The notes beneath the pieces were generated by a model. That model was not told the DNA's origin. It was given only the letters and a program-made list of their open reading frames with translations, and made no database searches. Shown piece after piece: positions 10,440 through 23,190 of a stretch of 64,000 bases of DNA (positions within the stretch are counted from its first letter, which is position 1; every line of letters starts with the position of its first letter). The position numbers were made by a program, and so were the translations under genes. The stretch is from positions 22,501-86,500 of the forward strand of contig JACEVL010000464.1 of assembly GCA_020284085.1 (NCBI GenBank). The letters run 5' to 3'. The DNA comes from Aporrectodea caliginosa. Taxonomy: Eukaryota > Annelida > Clitellata > Crassiclitellata > Lumbricidae.

Positions 10440-11400
10440 TTATTTAAGCAAAATTTTAAGAATTGCGCTTTTAATGTAATACAGAAGAGGTTTAGGTTCA
10501 CACCCGCTTATTATACGTGTTCAAAATATCCTAAATATCTTAAATAATCTTGCACATATCCTCCGTTACCTACTGTCCCAGTGTCCCTGTTCTATATATT
10601 GGTCACAATCTGCGCCACGCTCACAAAACCGTGTTCTTCCTAGATTTGATTCCCTCACCAGGCGCGGTTTCCTGGCTATAGGATGTTGTACAGATAGGCT
10701 ACAGTGTTTTAGTTTAATTATTATTTACTAACTTTTCTGCTAATATATTTGGTGACTTTGTATCCATGTACAGCGCCGTGCGTTTGCCAGCGTTTAATAA
10801 AGAACACACTTGCTCTACTTACTTTACTAACTAAAACGTATTTCTAAATCCAATGGAGTTCCATTATTATTAAAATTTTAGTTGACGTTGCAAACGCACT
10901 GAAATCGTTGTAAAGAACGACGTGTAGGTTTGTCTATCTGTGTTTATGTATTTGTTTGTTCGTCTGTCTAGTTCTATGTATGTTTCATTATTTCACTCTC
11001 CTTCACCTAACTATAATTATAGGCTACAGTGCAACACCGTGTCATAAATTATGTCATTGGCTTATCAGCCCCGTTTATTGACTATAATATTCAAAGTTAG
11101 CCAAAAGTCAAAATGCAGATCGATTGTGCGTGCGTGTCGGTTTTTATAATGCGACTCTAACGTAATGTGGGGCGTGTACACAATGACGTAAAATGAAACC
11201 GGAGTGTAACTGATTTGATATGTAGTACTAATCGTTCAAAGCTAATCGTGATTCATCAATAATAATATTGTTTCCGCAGGTTTATGACGCGGTGTCGCAC
11301 TGAGTAGGTTACGCCCTTTGTAACTGCAGATCTGAGTCTCTCCGTGAAAGGTGATCGCGTGACTATTGAGAAATTCTTCAGTTAACTTTTATTGCCATTA
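10440..11400. repeat. Dispersed segment R2, copy 1
   Basis: This matches 24240-24885 in the same orientation. Long shared stretches include CAAAATGCAGATCGATTGTG, GGTGTCGCACTGAGTAGGTT and GCTAATCGTGATT. Copy 1 is longer because about 250 bp (around 10575-10830), including a SINE-like tail, are present only here. The function is unknown and there are no reading frames. Confidence 0.8.
10735..10815 (+). mobile_element. SINE-like 3' end fragment
   Basis: CCATGTACAGCGCCGTGCGT, followed by TTGCC, AGCG and TTTAATAAAGAA, resembles the 3' part of the tRNA-derived SINE at 48055-48318 (AATGTACAGCACAGTGCGTT and on to TTGATTAAAGAA). The head, perhaps from about 10600, is too diverged to be sure of. Confidence 0.45.
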
Positions 11401-11496
11401 CGATGGTGACAATTCTTATTTTTTTATCAATTCCATCACTATAATACTATAATAATAATTATTTACTTATTTATTTATATTTATTACTATTATTTT

Positions 11497-12310
<814 letters not shown>

Positions 12311-12420
12311 GAATCGTTATTGTTATTATTATTAAAATTATTATTATTTTTTTTGCCCCGAGGTATACAGGATCCCTCAGGGACTTCAACATTATCTATT
12401 GTAGAAAATTGTCTGGAAAG
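12311..12420 (-). repeat. LINE 3' hairpin tail and A/T-rich junction
   Basis: The hairpin at 12356-12382 (minus strand CCCTGAGG, 11-base loop, CCTCGGGG) is followed by eight A and TAA repeats. Beyond it a scrap reading IQRFNAVAV resembles the C-terminus of the LINE family whose main ORF begins at 13353. The region is a junction of at least two insertions. Confidence 0.6.
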
Positions 12421-12423
12421 GCC

Positions 12424-13377
12424 CTACTCATCTATCTCTTGGCCGGCGAAAATACCCCCAAAGGCCACTGCATTAAAACGTTGCATCGTCATTGAGATAC
12501 GTTGGAACAAAAAAGATGTTTCCCGTGGATCTCCAGCTACGGTACCTAGCTTTTGTCCAAGGTCCGAAAGAAAGGTCAAACCTTCGTTGTTGATTGGACC
12601 CAGTGTTTCGAAAGCCAAAGGGACAAACAAATACGTGGAGGACAGTTGGTTGTATTTGTCTAGTTTGCGGTACGACGCCTTCTCGGCTGCCGCGCCGGCC
12701 GTTTGGGAGGTGTCAGGCAGGTAGGGAGCGGCCAAAGTGTCTGTTACGGTCGCATCCCAGATGAGGCGTCGCCCGGCGCGCCAAGAGATGAGGGTGAGAC
12801 CATTCGGTCTCCTGCCGTCTGTTCTCACGAGGCCAGCCTGCTCCTTTGTGGATGGATGACCTGCACGGACCAAGCCCCGAAAGACCAGATCGTTCAAAGA
12901 GGCATGTCGGGGCAAGCGACCCGGGCCCAGTGCGCAGGAGAGCCCATGATGACCATCCGTCAACACCGGTGCTCCGCAGGGGCACCCATGTGGTTCGCAA
13001 AGCGGGACCCCCAACCGAAGGCCCGCCGCCACCCTGACCGATTCGTCGTCCAGCCTAAGCCCGCAGCTTGTGACAGGGAGGGCCAGCAGCCAGTCCCCTG
13101 CATGCGGGGCGGACACCGCCCTGAGACGTGCCTGATTGTTTGGGTCAGGCACTCTTGCGTACAGGCCAGAGACGACTCCGTCGATCAGGGGCCTGTCCCA
13201 TGCCGATTGTCTGTGGGCGAGACTGCCTTCTGGGTGCCGCTCCGCGCCTGCTCCGATCCACATGGCCAACGGTTTCATGCATTGCGGGTCGGCCGAGGCC
13301 GTCTCTCCCAGCATGGAGGACTGGAGCAGGTCGGTGCTCGCGGCTGATGCCAAATAGGCGGGAAGTGTCAGCTGTTG
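12424..13377 (-). CDS. LINE C-terminal ORF, 5'-truncated but open
   Basis: An open frame of over 300 codons ends at a TAG at 12424. It starts inside the element right against the (ATT)n at 13378, reading LTLPAYLASAASTDLLQSS. Blocks in order: PHAGDWLLALPV, LRLDDESVRVAAGLRLGVPL, CEPHGCPCG with a following HHGLSC (a Cys/His cluster that may bind zinc), GRRPNGLTLISW, IWDATVTDTLAAPYL, LFVPLAFETLGPINNEGLTF and GDPRETSFLFQRISMTMQ. The same order is found downstream of the reverse transcriptase in the copy at 13.5-16.4 kb. The GRRP.G.TL..W / WDATV.DT segment looks like a conserved nuclease-like domain, but I cannot assign it. Coding density and GC content are higher than in the surroundings, which suggests a young insertion. 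Confidence 0.8.
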   Translation of the reverse strand, partial: QQLTLPAYLASAASTDLLQSSMLGETASADPQCMKPLAMWIGAGAERHPEGSLAHRQSAWDRPLIDGVVSGLYARVPDPNNQARLRAVSAPHAGDWLLALPVTSCGLRLDDESVRVAAGLRLGVPLCEPHGCPCGAPVLTDGHHGLSCALGPGRLPRHASLNDLVFRGLVRAGHPSTKEQAGLVRTDGRRPNGLTLISWRAGRRLIWDATVTDTLAAPYLPDTSQTAGAAAEKASYRKLDKYNQLSSTYLFVPLAFETLGPINNEGLTFLSDLGQKLGTVAGDPRETSFLFQRISMTMQRFNAVAFGGIFAGQEIDE

Positions 13378-13497
<120 letters not shown>

Positions 13498-13520
13498 ATG
13501 AACGTTGTACGAGACATTAG

Positions 13521-14409
13521 CTATCTGTTCAGGATTCGCCGCTCGTCGGATCCCGGCAGCTTTGACATGGTGCCCTGGAAAGCCACTGCGTTAAAGCGTT
13601 GGATCATCACTGAAAGGCCATGAAAGTGAAAGCTAGTTTCGCGAATGTCGCCAGTAGTTTTCGACAGTCGGCGTCCGGTCTCCGATAAGAAGTCGAGGCC
13701 CTCGCTGTTGAGGGGACCGACGGTTTCTACGGCGACAGGTACGAAGGTGTATCTTTTCTCCAGCTCCGAGTATCTCACGTGCTTCCTTGCGGCGGCCATC
13801 TCTGCCGCCCCACCAGCAGCGGCCGCTGTCTCCGAGATGTATGAGGTGGCGACCGTGTCCACCACAGTCGCATCCCATAATAAGGCCCGTCCACCACTCC
13901 ACGGTATTAGGGTCTGCCCGTCCGGTCTCTTGCCATCCGATCTGGTCAGGCCGGACGGCTCATTGACCGCCGGGATGCCGGCTCGGTTGAGGCTACGATG
14001 GATGAGATCATTGATGTTGCTGTGCCTAGCTTGTCGACCGAATCCCAATGAGCACGACAACCCATGCGTGCTTCTTGATGAAACGGAAGCACCGCATGCG
14101 CACACGTGTGGCTCACAAATGGCCACACCTAAACGCAGACCGACCGCCACCATTACGGCCTCGTCCTCCAGTCTGAGGTCGTGTGCAACGAGCGAGAGAG
14201 CATGAAGCCAATCCGAGGCGTGCGGTGACTTTGAGGCCTTTAGTCTCGCTTGGTCGTATGGGTCCTGTAGTGTGTTCAATAGCGGTCCTATCCCATTGTG
14301 ACTGTTTGTGACCTGGAGGGATCATCGGTACCGGGACACCAGCGATCTGAAGCCAGGTAGTCCGCACCGAGTCGTAAGCCGTGTCAGAGTCCTCATGTGT
14401 GGGTCTCAA
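13521..14409 (-). pseudogene. LINE C-terminal domain (Cys/His cluster and nuclease-like region)
   Basis: The main frame (14279-13521) contains PHASDWLHALSLVAHDLRLE, VAVGLRLGVAICEPHVCACG, STHGLSCSLGFGRQARH, NINDLIHRSLNRAGIPAV, GKRPDGQTLIPWSGGRALLW, DATVVDTVATSYISET, FVPVAVETVGPLNSEGLDFL, GDIRETSFHFHGLSVMIQRF and the end RILNR before TAG. It is about 55-60% identical to the ORF at 12424-13377, so it is a distinct subfamily. A frameshift near 14270 joins it to an upstream piece. It could still be translated in part, but as a retrotransposon ORF it is broken. Confidence 0.75.
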
Positions 14410-14651
14410 GATTAGGGACGGGTTGGGAGGGTGCCCGCGGCCGAAGCCCAGAAGGCGGGTAGTGCCAGCGAGGACACCCTCCTAATTCCCAGCCCTCCCA
14501 CCTTGATCGGTAGGGAGGCTTGCATTCATTGGTCAAATATTAAGGATCCGCTCGATCCCTCTCCTCAGCAGCTCGTCGTAAGCCCCTAGTAGCGGGTGGT
14601 CGTGGCAAGGGGTGCATCAGTCTAGGCGAGCCGGGCGAGCTTCTGAGGGGA

Positions 14652-15616
14652 TCAAGAGGGCGTCCTGTCTGGCGATGAGTTGTAATCTGACAAGAGCCGT
14701 CCTGAGATCGGCAACGCGGGCGTCGAGGGCCGAAAGGAGAGCCTCCGCCGACGAGGGAGGTGGCCCCAGAAGCGTGGGACTGACGCGGGCGAACAGACTG
14801 AGAGAGCCCGGTTGGTGTCGTTGAAGTCGAAGTCGGAGGCAATGAGCTCGCATTTGGTGCGGTTGAGCGTTAGGCCTAGACGCAAGCATTCCCTTTCGAT
14901 TGTGTCAACATCTGCCTCTACCACCCCAGGGTCCACACCCAAGGTGAGGTCGTCGAGGTATCCAAAGGCCAAGGGTGACAGTAGACCGTTTAGGATCGGC
15001 TGGAGAGGCAGGCAGAAGAGTAGGGGTCCCAAGGGGTCGCCCTGTTGTGAGCCTTCCTGTGCTAGAATGGTAAATCTGCCGAATTGAAGAGATGACGACT
15101 CGGCGTAGGCAAGGTGGCAAAACGCGGCCAATTCAGGGATGATATCATCAACCGATGCCAGCATAGAGTCTCTATGTAAGCTGTTGAAAGCGTTCGAGAT
15201 GTCCAGCTTCACAATGATTGATTCCGGTTCCATATTGTTCAAGAATCGCCTGGCGGCGTGGGTTGCGGCCTTGCAGCCCTGGGGACGCCCACTCCAAGTT
15301 GTTTTGGGGCCAAATACGGCGTGACGCGCGGGATGGCGTATGCGTTGGCGCATTTAGACGCGAGAATACGCCAGACGTACCAAATGGCTATTGGTCTTAG
15401 GCCACCGCAGCTTATGCGAAGGGCGAAAAGAGTTCTGCCGAATAAGATGGAACGTAGCTCTTGAGGGCAGGTGCCGGCCAATAGTAGGTTGATGATTGCA
15501 GTTGTCACCCTCAGTGGTCCAGGTCCCGCGTCAAGATCTCCTGTCAGCTCCGCGACATGCTGGGGACGCAGGCCATCCGGGCCGCCCGATGATCCCATGG
15601 GAAAGGATCGTATCAT
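14652..15616 (-). pseudogene. LINE reverse transcriptase domain, frameshifted
   Basis: Blocks in order: RSFPMGSSGGPDGLRPQHVA, LLAGTCPQELRSILFGRTLF, GGLRPIAIWYVWRILASKCA, GPKTTWSGRPQGCKAATHAA, IIVKLDISNAFNSLHRDSML, EGSQQGDPLGPLLFCLPLQP and GYLDDLTLG, followed by LNRTKCELI. KLDISNAFN and YLDD hold the catalytic aspartates (D in RT motif A, DD in motif C). QQGDPLGP is motif B. The frame changes between the PRVTPYLAPKQLG block and GPKTTW, and again after TNRALSV. The domain is recognisably complete, but it does not lie in one frame. Confidence 0.85.
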
Positions 15617-15724
15617 AGTGATCTCCAGCTCATTGGTTTGGAATGGTGCGCCTGATGTTGAGCGGAGGATGAATGGGCGGTCAGACGGTGGCCCACGATG
15701 TTTTTGGCGCAGGAGTTCTAGTGT

Positions 15725-16195
15725 TTATTCGTTAATCGGCGCTGGGATGTCATCGGTGCAGAGGATACGGGCCGCCGCACTTATATTTCCGTCTTCAAGT
15801 TTTGCGGCAACCACCGCCGCCAACGCCAGCCTCCCATTCGAGCCCAATGATCTGCGGCCGCCGGTGGTGTCCTCATCTGGCTCGAAGAGGGTTTCGGCAA
15901 GAGTCGGCCATTTGTCATGGAAGTCGGCGACGCGTTTCTTGATGACAGACGTGAGGTTGCGGCGCCAGTCGCCCCTCAAGGGCACCTCAAAAATTCCCGC
16001 TCCAAAAGCGAGGAGGCGACACCACCCCTCAGTGTTCGCGGGATCCGACAATATGGATTCTATAATGCCGGTTAGAAGGTGGCCACATCCCGACCTGGCG
16101 CCCTTGGGGATGTGTCTGAGCAAACCCCGCGAGAGGCAAGGATGTTGCATTGGCTTTATGGACCCCGGGTCCAAAGCAGCCGAGGCGTCAAACAA
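15725..16195 (-). pseudogene. LINE N-terminal region upstream of the reverse transcriptase
   Basis: An open frame of 157 codons reads LFDASAALDPGSIKPMQHPC, then SRGLLRHIPKGARSGCGHLL and HDKWPTLAETLFEPDEDTTG. No known domain is evident. Its position just before the RT, in the same orientation and with similar GC content, places it in the same retrotransposon. Further 5' on the minus strand (16200-16390) short frames continue with possible Cys residues before similarity is lost. Confidence 0.6.
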
Positions 16196-16587
16196 CTGAG
16201 TTTGATGAGTATTGTCAGACTCGGGGTCTGCTTGTGTTGCGGCCAGAAGGTCCCGGGGTTCTTGCCGACAATGGCGGCCGACGCGATCCCGTGTGCTTTG
16301 TAGGGCAGTCCGCCGGTGGCGGGTTAGAGCCCGGACATGGAGGATCGAGGTCCGTGTCGGTGAATGGTTCCGTCTGAGGCATGAGTCTTAAAAGACGACC
16401 GGCAAACAGTGCAGAACCCCTGCCCCTTAGAAGGTTTTTGACTCATTTGGGAAGCAGTATAGACTATCGAAACGACTGAGTTGATTCAGTTTGTTTTCAG
16501 TTACGCCGCCATTAAAAACAGTACGTTAGGCCTACCATTGGCGATGATGACGTCGTAGACCTTTAAATGGTGAACGGCCGTCGACGT

Positions 16588-17414
<827 letters not shown>

Positions 17415-17429
17415 TTATTATTATTATTA

Positions 17430-18200
17430 CTAGATGTTTGCCCGTCCTAAGACGGTTCAAATAGTTTGAAAAGTTTATGAGAGACGTTACCACGTCATAT
17501 GTGATTGAAGTCACTCCGCTCCCACTCCCCTGCCTCTCCCTGCGTCCTTCCCTCCATCCATCCCACTTTACCTCCAGCCCTGCATCCATCAGTCCGTCCG
17601 TTCCTCCCCTACATCTCGCAGTCCATCCATCTCTTCCCCTCCTCCATCCCTCCAGGCTCCATCCATCTCTACATCCGTCCATGGACTTGATCCGTCCGAC
17701 CCAAGATTTCTCCAGTAAGTGGAAAGATCTTGCGTCCGACCGTCCTTCTCCCATCACTCCCCACCATCCCTCCCTTCCTCTCTTCCTCCGTCCCTCCCTC
17801 CCTACCTCTAACAGTCCGTCTTTCTACCCATCCGTGATCCATCCCTCTCTCCATCCCTCCATTCCTACCTCTAACAGTCCGTCCTTCCTCTCTCCCTCCA
17901 TCCCTATAGCTCAATCCCTCCTGTTTTACCTCTAACTTCCCTCCCTCGCTCTCTCCATCTCTCCCTTCCTACGTCTAACCGTCCGTCCCTTCCTACCCCT
18001 CCATCCCTCTCTCCATCCCTCCCTTCCTACCTTTAACAGTCCGTCCCTCCCTCCATCTCTTCTCAATCCCTCCTTTCCTTCTCTAACTTCCATCCCTCCT
18101 CCCTCTCTCCATCCCTCCCTACCTCTACCGTCCATGATGATCCATCCGTCCGTTCCTCCGTTCCTCCATCCTTTCGTCCCTCCATCCATCCCTCCAACTC
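17430..18200 (-). mobile_element. Non-autonomous Helitron fragment with pyrimidine-rich minisatellite
   Basis: On the minus strand it ends CCGTCTTAGGACGG, then GCAAACAT, then CTAG, with T as the next base. That is the hairpin plus CTRR arrangement of a Helitron 3' end, shared with 29404 and 30122. Inward, after a unique stretch, lies about 650 bases of (CCCTCCATC)-like DNA. The matching 5' end was not found, so the copy is truncated. The proline/serine-rich frames here are artefacts of low complexity. Bases 18200-18500 hold no recognisable feature. Confidence 0.7.
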
Positions 18201-18549
18201 TCCAAGCCTCCGTCCAACGGTCGTTTCCAAGTTATCACTTGCACTTTCAAAGAGCTTTGTTTCAATATCTACTCTCTTGGATTATTCGTTGAGAATTCGT
18301 CAATTCGGTTTACGGTATTTACGTTAATAAAAAAAGGCAGACAGGGATTACTCACCTGTAATGTATAGCTGACGACAATAAACTCTCAATGTCTACATCG
18401 AATGTTACTTACATACATCCACGGCCTAAAAATCGCCAGAGAAATGACCAAGAAATTCCTTTTAGGAGGATTTCATAATGAGGAACAAAAGAAACAGCTT
18501 ATTTTCCTATCAAAGGTAGGCCAATTAGTATCAGGGCCTCCATGGGATG

Positions 18550-19413
18550 GCAGACCGACACAGAATTCGCCCTCTGGTGGGTTACCGGCTTCGCCGATGG
18601 AGGCGAGGGAGGTAGTGAGGGAGGCAGACACAGAATTCGCCCTCTGGTGGGTAATAGGCTTCGCCGATGGATGCGAGGGAGGTAGTGAGGGAGGCAGACA
18701 CAGAATTCGCCCTCTGGTGGGTTACCGGCTTCGCCGATTAACGCGAGGGAGGTAGTGAGGGAGGCAGACACAGAATTCGCCCTCTGGTGGGTTACCGGCT
18801 TCGCCGATTAACGCGAGGGAGGTAGTGAGGGAGGCAGACACAGAATTCGCCCTCTGGTGGGTTACCGGCTTCGCCGATTAACGCGAGGGAGGTAGTGAGG
18901 GAGGCAGACACAGAATTCGCCCTCTGGTGGGTAATAGGCTTCGCCGATGAATGCGAGGGAGGTAGTGAGGGAGGCAGACACAGAATTCGCCCTCTGGTGG
19001 GTTACCGGCTTCGCCGATGAATGCGAGGGAGGTAGTGAGGGAGGCAGACACAGAATTCGCCCTCTGGTGGGTTACCGGCTTCGCCGATTAACGCGAGGGA
19101 GGTAGTGAGGGAGGCAGACACAGAATTCGCCCTCTGGTGGGTAATCGGCTTCGCCGATGAATGAGAGGGAGGTAGTGAGGGAGGCAGACACAGAATTCGC
19201 CCTCTGGTGGGTTACCGGCTTCGCCGATTAACGCGAGGGAGGTAGTGAGGAAGGCAGACACAGAATTCGCCCTTTGGTGGGTTACCGGCTTCGCCGATGG
19301 ATGCGAGGGAGGTAGTGAGGGAGGCAGACACAGAATTCGCCCTCTTGTGGGTAATCGGCTTCGCCGATGGATGCGAGGGAGGTAGTGAGAAAGGCAAACA
19401 CAGAATTCGACCT
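18550..19413. repeat. 60-bp tandem repeat (about 14 units)
   Basis: The unit is exactly 60 bases (CAGACACAGAATTCGCCCTC, TGGTGGG, a variable AT(C/A)GG segment, CTTCGCCGAT, then GCGAGGGAGGTAGTGAGGGA). Units come in two main forms, GTTACCGG..GATTAACGCG and GTAATAGG or GTAATCGG..GATGGATGCG, in mixed order. Because 60 is a multiple of three, frames stay open on both strands; no gene is implied. Confidence 0.97.
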
Positions 19414-19486
19414 CTATAGGGGCGCGTCCTCGCCCCACTTCGCGGGGGGAGAGCGTCACAGGAATGTTGCCTTCGTTGCAGAGATT

Positions 19487-19833
<347 letters not shown>

Positions 19834-20317
19834 GACAAAGATAATTGTTTGTCATGGAAAGAACATTAAGACAATCTTCTTCAAACATATTAAGACAATC
19901 TCCTCCAAATAGCAAAGTAGCAAAGAATATTGGTAGGTTATCCTAAATCGCGCCTCCTATCTTCTACCACCACAGATTCAGTTAACGGTCTAAAGTCAAC
20001 CAACACCTTTGTGCACATTCTCTGCTTCTACTACAAGTAATACCTTGAAGGGCACAATGTCTTCTCGTCCGGGAAAAATGTCCTTTTTAGTACAATCGTT
20101 GAATTCTAGATGTGAGTAACTGAATTCCCTGAAAATGACCACATAGATCTGAATAGATTTGGGTGACAAAATATCACCATGAAAACAGACCATGCGTAGA
20201 CCATATTTTCTAATGAAAGTCTACTGAAGACTAAGAAAATAGTCTTCATCTTATTAAAATAATGTATCATCATATTAAATTCTTTTCTTTATTATGCAGG
20301 ATGCATTGTGGGACATG

Positions 20318-20390
20318 GTAACCGATTGACTAAGAGCCCTCGCTTTTTAACGAGGAGAGCACGAGTTTGAGTCTCCATTGAGACGGTTAC
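20318..20390 (+). other. tRNA-like sequence (SINE head or tRNA relic)
   Basis: The 73-base stretch begins GTAACCG and ends CGGTTAC, which would pair as a perfect 7-bp acceptor stem. It has a CCTCG/CGAGG anticodon-type stem and GAGTTTGAGTCTC, close to the Pol III B box. The T stem pairs poorly and the anticodon loop has eight bases, so it is not a credible functional tRNA. It more likely descends from a tRNA-derived SINE. Confidence 0.4.
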
Positions 20391-20454
20391 TGTTTGCTGA
20401 TGCTTTGAACCATCTCTCTGAACTAAGAATTTAATTAAAGAATACAGAAAGATC

Positions 20455-20690
20455 CAGGCATATTTTTATTTGAAGTCGCAATTATTGGAAAGTCATGCCT
20501 CAGCCAGTTTAGATTAATCTGTTAGATGCGCATTATGAGTACCCAGATGCATACTTACTGACACAAATGCCGTGATAGAGCCATCTTGTAATGAGTAGGG
20601 CCTAGCTGTTCACTGTATTGGCAGTTAGGCCATGTTGACTTTGCGCTGGTGTACGCCCGGTGTCTATAGACTTGAGTGCATTTCAAAAGC
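20455..20690. repeat. Dispersed segment R3, copy 1
   Basis: This diverged match to 23430-23665 in the same orientation shares GATGAGTAG/AATGAGTAG..AGCTGTTCA, GTTAGGCC.TGTTGACTTT and GGT.TC.ATAGACTT.AGTGCAT. It is non-coding. Confidence 0.6.
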
Positions 20691-20769
20691 TAAATTCACT
20701 TTATTCTTGATGGCCGAGGATATCGTAGCCAAATGCTCTGTAGCCTCGTGACGTGTTTTACGTCATTCA

Positions 20770-20835
20770 TTTTCCGTTTTACGTCATTTTCCGGGTATCC
20801 GGACATTTCCCCCGGACATTTCCCGTCGAACAGTA
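20770..20835. repeat. GGACATTTCCC phrase repeat, inverted partner of 23145-23190
   Basis: Here CCGGACATTTCCCCCGGACA followed by TTTCCCG; at 23145-23190 the same phrases occur in reverse complement (CCGAGAGAAATGTCCGGGGG). The pair brackets the 20.8-23.2 kb LINE cluster and may be the ends of a phrase-repeat element. No target duplication was found. Confidence 0.45.
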
Positions 20836-20849
20836 AGTAGGTAATTCTA

Positions 20850-22545
20850 CCATTGTCCATGATCATCAATAACCATGGGTTCAGTGCCCGTAGGTGTCCG
20901 ATGCCTTCTTCACAATGTCTCTCCATTGGATTCTGTTCTGTGCCGCGTGACACAGTTTCTGCAGATCTGTTCCACACCACTCTTCAATGTCATCTGTCCA
21001 TTCTCTATGCGGTCTGCCTCCTTTGTTCATACCCTCAATTATTCCAAACATTAGGTTCTTGATATTTATGTCCTCTTTCATTCTACAAATATGTCAGAAC
21101 AAAATTTAATAATCCAAGTTTTCGGTGAATAACTTTCTGCATGAGGTTCTCGGTCATTTCCACTCTTTTGTATACCTATTCGTTGCTTACCTTCTGAGTC
21201 CATCCTATCCTCAGAATTTTTCTGTAACATTTTCTCTCGAATGTAAACACTATCCTTTGCGAATCTTTTGTTAGCACCCAGGTCTCACAACCATACATAA
21301 TACTGCTAAACACACATGTATAATAATACTCCCATCTTAGTTTTCGTGCTGATTGTACTGCTCTTCCAGATCTTGTCCATTGCTTTCAACACCGCTGTTC
21401 CCTTGGCTATTCGTATCTTTATTTCGGTATGCGGACTGTTCATCAAAGGACGATTCATCAAGGGACTATTCATCATGGACGATTCATCAAGGGACTGTTA
21501 ATCAAAGTCCTTTTCATCAAGGGACTGTTCATCAAGACTCAAGAGGGTTATTGGATTGATGAAAATAATTCTTGCTTAAATAGACGCTGGAATGATGAAA
21601 GGAATGTTTTTCTAAAATAGAAGCTGGACTGATAGAAATAATTATTTCTTGTATAGAATTTGGAATGACGAAAATAATTTTGCTTAAATCGAAGCTGAAT
21701 TGATTAAAAAATTATTGTTTAAATAGAAGTTGGAACGATGAAAAGAATTCTTGCTTAAACAGAAGCTGGATGGATGAAAAGAATTCTTGCTTAAATAGAA
21801 GCTGGATTGGTGAAAATAATTATTGCTTAAATAGAAGCTGGAATGAGGAAAACAGTTTTTTTTAGAAAAGTAACAGTTGGATTGATGAAAATAGTTTCCT
21901 ATGAAACTAGAAGTTGCCTTGATGAAAATAATAATTGCGTAAATAGTAGCTGGATTGGTGACTGTTATCATGGACATTGGTATTAAACTGTCATATTAGA
22001 AACTTATATGAAACGGTGAAGCGATATGTTATAATGCGTATATAATGAAGAACGCTAAACGATAAAATTATGTTCTCATGATGAACAGTCCCTTGATGAA
22101 TGGTCCTTTGATGAACAGTCCTAGAACCTTTATTTCGTTTCTGCAATCTAGGTAATAAGTCATATTGCTTCCAAGGTAATTGTACTGCATTGTAATTGTA
22201 CTCTCTACATTTTCCAGCTGTAGGCCTGCTCCTTCCACAACAATCCGCTGGGTTATATCTTTGTCGCCAAATATAATTGTTTTTGTCTTATCAAAGTTCA
22301 TGAACAATCCATATTTCCTTGCTTCATCGCTCAACATCTGTGTTGTATGCTCCAACTCTGCTGCATCTTCCTCCAGTATATCAACATCGTCTGCGAAGTG
22401 TAGATTGTTTATGCATATTCCTTGGACCAATATTCCTTTTCTTTACTCTTGATCTTGTCCATTGCATGTTCCAAATCTGTAATAAACACCTTAGGAGATA
22501 TAGGATCGCCTTGTCTCATACCTCTGTTGGTTCTGGACCACGGTC
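20850..22545 (-). mobile_element. RTE-like LINE remnant (RT to C-terminus), split by a transposon
   Basis: Reading down the minus strand: RGMRQGDPISPKVF (RT motif B, about 22540-22500), INNLHFADDVDILEED (motif C FADD, about 22410), NFDKTKTIIFG, then RNEIK at the insertion point. Beyond the 701-bp insertion it continues IRIAKGTAVLKAMDKIWKSS, RKILRIGWT, GGRPHREWTDDIEEW and AQNRIQWRDIVKKASDTYGH. FADD, IWKSR-like and GRP.R.W.DD are typical of RTE/BovB-type LINE ends. The LINE 5' portion is missing and frameshifts are present, so it is dead. Confidence 0.85.
21427..22127. mobile_element. 701-bp TIR element with 10-bp target duplication
   Basis: The termini are near-perfect ~45-bp inverted repeats containing GGACTGTTCATCAAAGGAC and ATTCATCAAGGGACT. 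The flanks are an exact 10-bp duplication, CTTTATTTCG (21417-21426 and 22128-22137). Removing the element and one duplication restores the LINE reading frame through RNEIKIRIAKG. The interior (about 21540-21960) is an array of ~37-bp units (TTGCTTAAATAGAAGCTGGA, TTGATGAAAATAATT). A 9-11-bp duplication with long TIRs fits Mutator-like elements; no transposase is present. Confidence 0.9.
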
Positions 22546-22548
22546 CTA

Positions 22549-22571
22549 TATATATATATATAATATATATA
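22549..22571. repeat. (TA)n at a LINE 3' tail
   Basis: A short TATATATA run between the RTE-like LINE and the next LINE 3' end (AAATAAACAAATATATA on the minus strand). Confidence 0.8.
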
Positions 22572-22850
22572 TTTGTTTATTTGAAAAGAGACAAATCCGC
22601 ACCGAGTTACACGTCGAAGCATAAACCAGACAACTAAATAAAAAGAGTTAACAGAACTCTGTCAGTGATCACGGGCAAAGAGGACTCTAGGGATAAAGTT
22701 TTTAACATCCTTTACTGGTAGCACAAATGGATGCTGTCTAGGACGCAGGTTGTAACGAATGTTGGGCTGTTGGCGACATGTCCTGACCGCTGCCTGCGAG
22801 GTGCCCTTTATGTCCCGGAGCAGTTGAATCAGTTTGTTATCAACACCATA
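22572..22850 (-). mobile_element. LINE C-terminus (YNLRPR type)
   Basis: The minus strand reads NKLIQLLRDIKGTSQAAVRT, CRQQPNIRYNLRPRQHPF, VLPVKDVKNFIPRVLFARDH and a TGA, then about 60 bases of 3' UTR with ATTTAG/AATAAAC and a TA-rich tail. YNLR.R.H.F.LP.K...FIPR.L is a common C-terminal signature of CR1/Jockey-like LINEs. It is 5'-truncated and sits at the end of the RTE-like copy. Confidence 0.75.
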
Positions 22851-23190
22851 TGATTGTCCATGATAACTGTCATTAATCCAACTTCAATTGAAGCAAAGAC
22901 CTTCTTTCATCAATCCAACTTCTATTTAAGCAAAGAATTTCTTTCATCAGTCCAATTTCTATATAAATAAAGAATTTCTTTCATAAATCCAGCTTTTATT
23001 TAAGCATAGATTCTTTTACATCAGTCCAACTTCTATTTGAGCGTAGAATTTGTTTCATCAATCCAGCTTCTATTTGAGGAAAAGAATTTCTTTTCATCAA
23101 TCTAAATTCTATTAAGATAAAGAATCATTTTCATCAGTCCAACATCGGGAGGAAACGTCCGAGAGAAATGTCCGGGGGGGGATGTTCTGG
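22836..23190. repeat. Array of ~37-bp ATCCAACTTCTATTTAAGC repeats with GGACATTTC end
   Basis: About seven imperfect units of CATCA(A/G)TCCAACTTCTATT, TAAGCAAAGAATTTCTTT run to 23145, followed by the inverted GGACATTTC phrase to 23190. The array is inverted relative to that at 21540-21960 (both carry the junction CATGATAAC.GTCA.), and it matches the interior of the 6281-6690 element. It is probably another copy of the same non-autonomous family. Confidence 0.75.

Noticed and set aside
18402..19459. Frames across the 60-bp repeat as a repeat protein
   Set aside because: The unit is a multiple of three and is open on both strands; no start region, splice sites or codon bias.
20318..20390. Functional tRNA gene
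   Set aside because: The acceptor-like ends pair, but the T stem is broken and the anticodon loop has eight bases; kept only as a tRNA-like relic.
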